A DNA stretch of 9,184 nt. It comes from DASUSF01 sp036375275 (lineage in GTDB: Bacteria; Pseudomonadota; Alphaproteobacteria; Geminicoccales; Geminicoccaceae). A program made the translations under genes and the position numbers. Below, in pieces: positions 1-7,275 of the stretch. Positions within the stretch are counted from its first letter, which is position 1, and each line of letters begins with the position of its first letter. The DNA lies in NCBI GenBank assembly GCA_036375275.1, contig DASUSF010000234.1, positions 1-9,184 of the forward strand, written 5' to 3'. The notes below the pieces were generated by a model, which did no database searches, had not been told where the DNA came from, and saw only the letters and a list, made by a program, of their open reading frames with translations.

Positions 1-969
1 TCGGAATCGACCGACCTCCCGGGGATCAGGGTCGACGAGCGGCGGATCGTGAGCTCGACCGGGGGGCTCGAGCTCGACGAGGTGCCGAATCACCTCGTGG
101 TGGTCGGCGCCGGCTACATCGGGCTCGAGCTCGGCACCGTCTGGCGCCGGCTCGGTGCGAAGGTGACCGTGGTCGAGTACCTCAACCGGATCACGCCCGG
201 CATGGACCTCGAGGTGTCGCGCCAGTTCCAGCGCCTGCTCTCGCGCCAGGGCCTCGGCTTCAAGCTCGGCACCAAGGTCACCGAGGTCGACGATGCCGGC
301 GACCGGCTGCTGGTCACGACCGAGGCGGCCGACGGCGGCGAGCCCGAGAAGATGAAGGCCGACGTGGTCCTGGTGGCGGTCGGCCGGCGGCCGTACACCG
401 ACGACCTCGGGCTCGAGACGGTCGATCTAAAGACCGACAACCGCGGCATGATCGAGGTCGACGGCCGGTTCCGGACCGGGGCGGACGGGATCTTCGCGAT
501 CGGCGACGTGATCCGCGGGCCGATGCTCGCCCACAAGGCCGAGGACGAAGGGGTGTGCGTCGCCGAGCAGCTCGCCGGGCAGAAGCCGCACATCGACTAC
601 GACGCCATCCCGGCGGTGATCTACACCGCCCCCGAGGTCGCCTCGGTCGGCCGGACCGAGGAGCAGCTCAAGGAGGCCGGGATCGACTACCGCGCCGGCA
701 AGTTCCCGTTCTCGGCCAACTCGCGCGCCCGCGCGACCGGGATGACCGACGGCTTCGTCAAGGTCCTGGCGGAGGCCGGGACCGACCGGCTGCTGGGCGT
801 GCACATCATGGGCGCGGAAGCCGGGACGATGATCGGCGAGGCGACGGTGGCGATGGAGTTCGGCGCCAGCAGCGAGGACTTGGCCCGCACCTGCCACGCC
901 CATCCCACCCTCGAAGAGGCGGTCAAGGAGGCGGCGCTCGCCGCCCATGGCGCCCCGATCCATATCTGA
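1..969 (+). CDS. lpdA: Dihydrolipoyl dehydrogenase (E3), 5'-truncated by the window edge
   Basis: This is the flavoprotein E3 subunit of 2-oxo acid dehydrogenase complexes, which reoxidises dihydrolipoamide and reduces NAD+ in the cytoplasm. The frame is open from base 1, and the codons before the GTG at 49 already read as E3 protein (LPGIRVDERRIVSSTG). The GTG is therefore internal, not a start. About 322 residues are present of a usual 465 or so. The missing part would hold the N-terminal FAD motif and the redox-active cysteine pair. Visible, counting codons from base 1: the NAD-binding GAGYIG at 36-41, the second FAD motif GIFAIGD at 163-169, and the C-terminal dimerisation domain with HAHPTLEE, giving the His301-Glu306 catalytic pair. 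The ending PIHI is typical of the family. Mercuric or glutathione reductase relatives are unlikely given the HPTLEE ending and overall similarity. Whether it serves the 2-oxoglutarate or the pyruvate complex depends on genes outside the window. Confidence 0.96.
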   Translation, partial: SESTDLPGIRVDERRIVSSTGGLELDEVPNHLVVVGAGYIGLELGTVWRRLGAKVTVVEYLNRITPGMDLEVSRQFQRLLSRQGLGFKLGTKVTEVDDAGDRLLVTTEAADGGEPEKMKADVVLVAVGRRPYTDDLGLETVDLKTDNRGMIEVDGRFRTGADGIFAIGDVIRGPMLAHKAEDEGVCVAEQLAGQKPHIDYDAIPAVIYTAPEVASVGRTEEQLKEAGIDYRAGKFPFSANSRARATGMTDGFVKVLAEAGTDRLLGVHIMGAEAGTMIGEATVAMEFGASSEDLARTCHAHPTLEEAVKEAALAAHGAPIHI

Positions 970-1450
970 GGCCGCCCGTCTGAGCGCCGGCGGCCGGCCA
1001 CCTCCCCCTGCGCGACGCGGCATCATCCGCCTGGCGGGGCCGGCCGATCTCGACGCGGTCGCGGCGCTGGCGGACGCCGCCTTCGACGACGCCAGGGGCC
1101 CGGGCCGCGAGGAGCTTCGGATCTCGATCGGGCGGGGCACGGTCAACCTGCTCGAGGCCGACGGCGAGCTCCAGGGCGTGATCATCCTGGAGCCCCTCGA
1201 CGATGATCTCTTCGTGGTCACGCTGGCGGTGGCGCCGGAGCATCGCCGGCGCGGCCTCGGCCGGCGGCTGATCGCGTTCGCGGAGCGCGAGGCGCGGTGC
1301 CGCGGCCTGGGGTCGATCCACCTCTACGCCGACCGGAGAAGCCGGACCGGCCTCGCGTTCTACGAGCGGCTCGGCTTCCGGAGCACGGCCGAGGCGGCGC
1401 CCGGCCGGATCGGCGGCGACGAGGTCCCCCTGGTGCGAGCGGTGCTCTGA
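947..1450 (+). CDS. GNAT-family N-acetyltransferase, overlapping the lpdA 3' end
   Basis: A predicted 167-residue acetyl-CoA-dependent acetyltransferase; the substrate cannot be told from sequence. The GNAT fold begins near residue 26 (IIRLAGPADLDAVAALAD). Motif A is VAPEHRRRGLGRRLI at about 95-109, with the acetyl-CoA pyrophosphate loop R100-x-x-G103-x-G105. Motif B is LAFYERLGF at 136-144. The ATG at 947 lies inside lpdA, giving a 23-base overlap, and I see no later ATG, GTG or TTG before the domain. The sequence AAGGAGG at 925-931 could be its ribosome binding site, though 15 bases is a long spacing, so initiation may rely on translational coupling to lpdA. The first 25 residues are Pro/Ala/Arg-rich and probably not part of the fold. 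Such proteins acetylate small amines, amino acids, antibiotics or protein N-termini; none of these can be preferred here. Confidence 0.88.
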   Translation: MAPRSISEAARLSAGGRPPPPARRGIIRLAGPADLDAVAALADAAFDDARGPGREELRISIGRGTVNLLEADGELQGVIILEPLDDDLFVVTLAVAPEHRRRGLGRRLIAFAEREARCRGLGSIHLYADRRSRTGLAFYERLGFRSTAEAAPGRIGGDEVPLVRAVL

Positions 1451-1502
1451 GGCGGCGGTCGGCGCAGGACCCGGTTCGTGACCCTGGACGGCCGCGACCG
1501 CG

Positions 1503-1527
1503 GGAACACGCGCGCGCGGCCATCGTT
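1503..1527 (+). promoter_or_regulatory. Putative EcfG (general stress sigma factor) promoter of sodC
   Basis: GGAAC at 1503-1507 and CGTT at 1524-1527 are separated by exactly 16 bases. This matches the GGAAC-N16/17-CGTT pattern described for EcfG/RpoE2-type sigma factors of the PhyR-NepR-EcfG general stress response in Alphaproteobacteria. It sits in the 117-base gap before sodC, on the right strand, with CGTT ending 40 bases before the sodC ATG. That would give a leader of roughly 30-35 bases including the ribosome binding site. A scan by eye of other GGAAC occurrences found none paired with a correctly spaced CGTT. The sigma factor gene is not in the window, so regulation is inferred. Confidence 0.62.
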
Positions 1528-1567
1528 GCACCCGCACGGCCGAACACCAGAGACGGGAGACACCCCC

Positions 1568-2098
1568 ATGCCACGAGGCCTCATCACGTCGGGCTTGGCG
1601 CTCGGCGTCGCGCTCGCCGCTCAGACGGCCTTCGCCCAGGGCGGCGGCACCGCGAGCGTCGAGCTCAAGGACGCGGACGGCAACACGGTCGGCCAGGTGG
1701 AGCTGATGCAGGTTCCGAACGGGGTCCATCTCAAGGCCGACCTCCAGAACCTGCCCGCCGGCACCCACGCCCTGCACATCCACGAGACCGGCGCCTGCGA
1801 GCCGCCGGACTTCGAGAGCGCAGGCGGCCACTTCAATCCGACCGGCGCCAGTCACGGCTGGCTGAGCGAGGGCGGCCCGCACGCCGGCGACTTCCCGAAC
1901 ATCCACGTCGGCGACGATGGCAGCCTGACCGTCGAGTACTTCAGCATGATGGTCACCATGGACGAGGGCGAGAACACCGTCTTCGACGACGACGGCTCGG
2001 CGATCGTGATCCACGAGGGAACGGACGACTACGAGACCGACCCCGCGGGCGACGCCGGCAACCGGATCGCCTGCGGCGTGATCAGCAGCGGCGGCTGA
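1568..2098 (+). CDS. sodC: Secreted Cu/Zn superoxide dismutase
   Basis: Converts superoxide to hydrogen peroxide and oxygen, probably in the periplasm. The 176-residue precursor starts with a Sec signal peptide: a short Arg-containing start, a hydrophobic stretch at about 5-18, then AFA before Q24 as a likely signal peptidase I site. All expected metal ligands are visible: His70, His72, the bridging His88 and His149 for copper; His88, His96, His105 and Asp108 for zinc. The disulfide pair is Cys77 and Cys169, and Arg166 matches the active-site arginine that guides superoxide. The ATG at 1568 is chosen over an in-frame GTG at 1478 because the signal peptide starts here and GGGAGA at 1555-1560 is a well-placed ribosome binding site. 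The metal-binding loop (GGHFNPTGASHG, then GPHAGDFPN) is the compact kind rather than the longer E. coli SodC kind. The C-terminal third is rich in Asp and Glu. An EcfG-like promoter precedes it and a hairpin follows. Confidence 0.96.
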   Translation: MPRGLITSGLALGVALAAQTAFAQGGGTASVELKDADGNTVGQVELMQVPNGVHLKADLQNLPAGTHALHIHETGACEPPDFESAGGHFNPTGASHGWLSEGGPHAGDFPNIHVGDDGSLTVEYFSMMVTMDEGENTVFDDDGSAIVIHEGTDDYETDPAGDAGNRIACGVISSGG

Positions 2099-2116
2099 AC
2101 CCGGCCCGTCCGCGGA

Positions 2117-2144
2117 GCGGGCGCCGTCCTGCAGCGGCGCCCGC
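2117..2144. terminator. GC-rich hairpin between convergent genes, possible bidirectional terminator
   Basis: GCGGGCGCCG at 2117-2126 and its perfect complement CGGCGCCCGC at 2135-2144 form a 10-bp stem with an 8-base loop. It lies 18 bases after the sodC stop codon and about 20 bases past the 3' end of the convergent EF-G-like gene, so it could end transcripts from both sides. No T tract follows on either strand, so it is not a textbook intrinsic terminator. It may instead protect 3' ends or act together with Rho. Confidence 0.6.
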
Positions 2145-2163
2145 CTGACCGTCGCAACCGCGC

Positions 2164-4194
2164 TCAGCTCGGGTGCGCGGCATCCTGGCGCTGCTGCACG
2201 ACCTGGTCCGCGAGCCGCTCGGGCACCGGGTTGAGGTGGTCGTAGCGGGCCTCGAAGAACGCGGTTCCCTGGCTCAGCGAGCGCAGGCTGACGATCAGGT
2301 CGTGGATCTCGGCCTGGGGGATCTGGGCGGAGATCTGGTCCCAGCCGGACCAGTCGGACTTGGTGTCGTAGCCCATGATCTGGCCGCGCTTCTGGGTGAT
2401 CAGCTGCAGCACCCGCGAGGTGTAGTCGCTCGGGACCGAGATCTCGACCGCCAGGATCGGCTCGAGCAGCACCGGGTCGCACTGCGGCAGCCCCTCCTTG
2501 AGGGCCAGCGCGACCGCCATCTTGAAGGCCATCTCGGAGCTGTCGACCGAGTGGAACTGGCCGTCGTAGAGGGTGACGCCGACGTCGACCACCGGGAAGC
2601 CGAGCGGGCCGCGCTTGAGGTAGTCCTTGGCCCCCGCCTCGACGGCCGGGATGTACTGACGCGGCACCGAGCCGCCGACCACCTTGTCGGTGAACTGAAA
2701 GCCCTCGCCCCGCTCGAGCGGCTGGATCTCGATCTTGACGTCGCCGAACTGGCCGTGGCCGCCGGACTGCTTCTTGTGCCGGCCGTGGCTGTTCGCTCCT
2801 TTGCGGATGGTCTCGCGGTAGGGGGTGTCCGGAACCCGCGCATCCACCGCCAGGTTGTACTTGGAGCGCAGCCGGTCCATCGCGACCCGGAGATGCATCT
2901 CGCCCTGCCCCCAGAGCAGCGTCTGCTGAAGCTCCGGATCGGGCTCGAACCTGAGGCTCGGGTCCTCGTCGATCAGCTTGGCGAGCGCGCCGCTCATCTT
3001 GACCTCGTCGCCGCGGTTCTCGGCCTGGACGGCGAAGGCGTACATCGGCGGCGGCGGCTCCGCGCTCGGCAGCGTCGGCGCGCCGGCGGCGCCGTTGGTC
3101 AGCGTCTGGCCGGTGCGCGCTTCGTCGAGACGCCCGAGCCCGACCACCTCGCCCGCCGCGGCGGCCGGCAGCGGGCTCTGGTGGCTGCCGAGCAGCCGGT
3201 GCACGCCGCCGACCCGCATGCCGCCGAGGGTCATGCCGTCCTTGACCTCGCCGCTCCAGACGCGGACCAGGGACAGCTTGCCGGAGTGCGGCAGGTGGTA
3301 GGTCTTGAGCACCTGGACCACCGTCTCGCCCGCCGGGTCGATCCCGACCCGCTCCGCGGTGACCGCCGGCGGGGGCGTCTCCTTGATCAGCGCCTCGAGG
3401 AGCCGGCGCACGCCCATGTCCTTCTCGGCGACGCCCATGAACACCGGCACGATCTGGTCGGCGCCGAGGGTCTTCTGCATGTGGCGGAGGATGGCTTCGA
3501 CGGGGGGCTCCTGCTCCTCGAGCAGCATCTCCATGAGGTCGTCGTCGAAGTCGGCCAGCGTCTCGAGCATCTCGGTCCGGGCCTGCTGCTCGCGCTCGCG
3601 GTACTCGTCGGGGAGATCGATCCGGTCCGAGGGCGCGCCCTCGTTGTAGTGGTAGGCCTGCTCCGTCACGAGGTCGATGTAGCCGATGAGGGAGTCGGCG
3701 CGGCCGATCGCGTACTGGTGCGGGATGACCGGGCGGTCGGAGAGGTCGCGGAGCGCCTGCAGCAGGTCGCGGTAGCGGACCTCCGAGCGGTCCATCTTGT
3801 TGATGAACACGAGGTGCGGGATGGCGTGCCGGTCGAGGTACTTGAGGATCGGGGAGACCGCGATCATGCGTTCCAGCACCGGCTCGACCACGACCACGGC
3901 GGCATCGACGCCGAGCAGCGCGGCGCGCGCCTCGTGGATGAACTCGACCGAGCCCGGGCAGTCGAGGAAGGTGAGCAGATAGCCGTCGTGCTCGAGCGAG
4001 GCGGCATTGACCTCGATGCTCATCTGCCGGGCGCGCGCCTCGGCGGAGTGGTCGCCGACGGTGTTGCCCTCGCCCGCCTTGCCCTTCCGGCCGATCGCGC
4101 CGGCGACGAACAGCAGGCTTTCGAGCAGGGTCGTCTTGCCGGCCCCGTTCGGGCCGACGATGGCTACGTTACGGATCTGTTGTCCAGCGGCCAT
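2164..4194 (-). CDS. EF-G-like translational GTPase with altered G motifs (EF-G paralogue)
   Basis: A 676-residue protein with the full EF-G layout: G domain, domain II (from about 300), then III, IV and V. In domain IV, KKQSGGHGQFGD begins near 474, and VDSSEMAFKMA follows. G1 is GPNGAGKT at 14-21 and G4 is NKMD at 132-135, so GTP binding looks intact. The usual RGITI switch I motif is replaced by QMSIE (Ser59 in place of Thr). The usual DTPGH is DCPGS at 78-82, with Ser82 where canonical EF-G has the histidine that positions the hydrolytic water. The GSA of G5 is changed as well (GVAEKD). This matches a divergent EF-G-like family I recall from alphaproteobacteria, not the main fusA of the str operon, so the precise role (translocation, recycling or ribosome maintenance) is unknown. 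The ATG at 4194 is preferred over one at 4299 because AAAGGGGAG at 4201-4209 lies 6 bases upstream and homology starts there. TetM-type ribosome protection is less likely. Confidence 0.9.
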   Translation of the reverse strand: MAAGQQIRNVAIVGPNGAGKTTLLESLLFVAGAIGRKGKAGEGNTVGDHSAEARARQMSIEVNAASLEHDGYLLTFLDCPGSVEFIHEARAALLGVDAAVVVVEPVLERMIAVSPILKYLDRHAIPHLVFINKMDRSEVRYRDLLQALRDLSDRPVIPHQYAIGRADSLIGYIDLVTEQAYHYNEGAPSDRIDLPDEYREREQQARTEMLETLADFDDDLMEMLLEEQEPPVEAILRHMQKTLGADQIVPVFMGVAEKDMGVRRLLEALIKETPPPAVTAERVGIDPAGETVVQVLKTYHLPHSGKLSLVRVWSGEVKDGMTLGGMRVGGVHRLLGSHQSPLPAAAAGEVVGLGRLDEARTGQTLTNGAAGAPTLPSAEPPPPMYAFAVQAENRGDEVKMSGALAKLIDEDPSLRFEPDPELQQTLLWGQGEMHLRVAMDRLRSKYNLAVDARVPDTPYRETIRKGANSHGRHKKQSGGHGQFGDVKIEIQPLERGEGFQFTDKVVGGSVPRQYIPAVEAGAKDYLKRGPLGFPVVDVGVTLYDGQFHSVDSSEMAFKMAVALALKEGLPQCDPVLLEPILAVEISVPSDYTSRVLQLITQKRGQIMGYDTKSDWSGWDQISAQIPQAEIHDLIVSLRSLSQGTAFFEARYDHLNPVPERLADQVVQQRQDAAHPS

Positions 4195-4337
4195 GCCTGT
4201 CTCCCCTTTTCTCTTGGCCGCCGGGGGGTCGCGCTCCCCGGAGGAGGCATCCGGCGGCAGCGTCCAGCCATGTTGAAGCGGCCCCTCGCGCCAAGGCAAC
4301 CGGAAAATCGCGGCGCGGGTCGCACGCGGCAGAAGCC
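4195..4337 (-). other. 143-base leader region of the EF-G-like gene
   Basis: This is the gap between the ABC-F stop codon and the EF-G-like start. It has the strong ribosome binding site (4201-4209) next to the start. Further upstream, GCCGCCGG and CCGGCGGC (4217-4224 and 4251-4258) form a perfect 8-bp inverted repeat. An inner GGGG/CCCC pairing (4225-4228 with 4236-4239) and a competing CCGGGG/CCCCGG pairing (4221-4226 with 4236-4241) are also possible. Between the arms, the transcript strand reads CCTCCTCC (4247 down to 4240), which resembles the anti-Shine-Dalgarno sequence. I see no convincing -35/-10 promoter and no T-tailed terminator, so it is unclear whether the gene has its own promoter or is read from the genes upstream. 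Confidence 0.4.
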
Positions 4338-6206
<1,869 letters not shown>

Positions 6207-6210
6207 GCGC

Positions 6211-7194
6211 TCAGGCGCCGTGGTACTCGCGGTACCAGGCGACGAACCGGTTCAGCCCCTCCTCGATCCCGGTCTTGGGCTCGAAGCCGAGGTCGCGGCG
6301 GCTGGCCTTGATGTCGGCGTAGGTCCGGAGCACGTCGCCGGGCGGCAGCGGCGCGTGGCGGATCTCGGCCCTGCGCCCGAGCGCCTCCTCGATGATCCCG
6401 ACGAAGCGGCCGAGCGGCGTCGGCCGGTGGTTGCCGAGGTTGTAGATCCGGTGCGGCGGGTCGCCGTCGGCGGCAGCCGGCGGCCGGTCGAGCGCGCGGA
6501 TCACGCCGTCGACGACGTCGTCGATCCAGGTGAAGTCCCGCTCCATCCGGCCCTCGTTGAACAGCGTGATCGGGCGGCCGTTGGCGATCGCGTCGGTGAA
6601 CAGGTAGTAGGCCATGTCCGGCCGGCCGTAGGGGCCGTAGACGGTGAAGAAGCGGAGCCCGGTCTGCGGCAGACCGAACAGGTGGGCGTAGGTCCGGCTC
6701 ATCAGCTCGTTCGACCGCTTGGTCGCGGCGTAGAGCGAGACCGGCTGGTCCACCGGGTCGTCGACCGAGAACGGGATCTTCTGGTTGGCGCCGTAGACCG
6801 AACTCGAGCTGGCGTAGACCAGGTGCCGGAGATCCGGGAGCTCGTGCCGGCAGGCCTCGAGGATCGCCATGTGTCCCCTGAGGTTGCTCTCGACGTACGC
6901 GAAGGGATGCTCGAGCGAGTAGCGCACGCCGGCCTGGGCGGCGAGATGGACGACCCGGTCGAGCCCCGGGACGTCCCGGACGATGCCACGGACCGCGTCC
7001 GGGTCCGCGATGTCCGCCTGACGAAAGGTGAAGCCCGCGAGCCCGGACAGGCGCTCGAGGCGCGCCCGCTTCAGCGCCGGATCGTAGTACGCGTTCAGAT
7101 TGTCGATGCCGACCACCTCGCCGCCCCGCGCGAGGAGCGCGCGGCTGACGTGGAAGCCGACGAAGCCGGCGGCGCCGGTCACGAGCACGGGCAT
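6211..7194 (-). CDS. NAD-dependent sugar-nucleotide epimerase, probably UDP-glucuronate 4-epimerase
   Basis: A 327-residue short-chain dehydrogenase/reductase of the extended type, acting on nucleotide sugars in the cytoplasm. The NAD-binding motif is GAAGFVG at 7-13, with an acidic residue (Asp31) after beta-2. The active site has the serine cluster SSSSVYG at 129-135 and Tyr155-x-x-x-Lys159. The segment AAQAGVRYSLEHP at 85-97 and RDFTWIDDVVDG at 219-230 are typical of UDP-glucuronate 4-epimerases, which make UDP-galacturonate for LPS, capsule or exopolysaccharide. UDP-glucose 4-epimerase (GalE) or a dTDP-sugar dehydratase is less likely. The frame stays open far upstream, but the start is set at ATG 7194 because the Rossmann strand MPVLVTG begins there and GGGAG at 7201-7205 lies 6 bases before it. 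It heads the minus-strand block and is divergent from mutS. No other polysaccharide gene is in view. Confidence 0.92.
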   Translation of the reverse strand: MPVLVTGAAGFVGFHVSRALLARGGEVVGIDNLNAYYDPALKRARLERLSGLAGFTFRQADIADPDAVRGIVRDVPGLDRVVHLAAQAGVRYSLEHPFAYVESNLRGHMAILEACRHELPDLRHLVYASSSSVYGANQKIPFSVDDPVDQPVSLYAATKRSNELMSRTYAHLFGLPQTGLRFFTVYGPYGRPDMAYYLFTDAIANGRPITLFNEGRMERDFTWIDDVVDGVIRALDRPPAAADGDPPHRIYNLGNHRPTPLGRFVGIIEEALGRRAEIRHAPLPPGDVLRTYADIKASRRDLGFEPKTGIEEGLNRFVAWYREYHGA

Positions 7195-7275
7195 CTCTCT
7201 CTCCCGCTTGCTGCGGCCGGCGTCAGCTAGCACAAATGGCGCCGATCCCGAAATCACGAGGCGGACGAGGCGAGG
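7195..7275. promoter_or_regulatory. Divergent spacer between the epimerase gene and mutS
   Basis: These 81 bases must hold the promoters for both directions unless they lie inside the genes. The centre (about 7222-7256) is noticeably more AT-rich than the surroundings (CAGCTAGCACAAATGG and GAAATCACG). I could not find a -35/-10 pair good enough to name, and no EcfG-type motif is present. The epimerase ribosome binding site is at the left end (7201-7205, minus strand) and a GAGG for mutS at 7267-7270. Confidence 0.45.

Noticed and set aside
1478..1567. A 30-residue extension of SodC from an in-frame GTG at 1478.
   Set aside because: It would bury the signal peptide inside the protein and place the putative promoter within the coding region. 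GGGAGA sits correctly before the ATG at 1568.
923..2482. A 519-codon minus-strand open frame running across GNAT, sodC and the end of the EF-G-like gene.
   Set aside because: It crosses three well-supported genes and the intergenic hairpin and has no motif of its own.
4195..4299. A 35-residue N-terminal extension of the EF-G-like protein from an ATG at 4299.
   Set aside because: The extension has no resemblance to the family, the region contains leader-like inverted repeats, and a strong ribosome binding site serves the ATG at 4194.
7208..7237. A possible sigma-70-like promoter for mutS (TTGCTG with CACAAA about 17 bases later).
   Set aside because: The -10 match is poor and several equally weak alternatives exist in the same spacer, so it is not called as a site.
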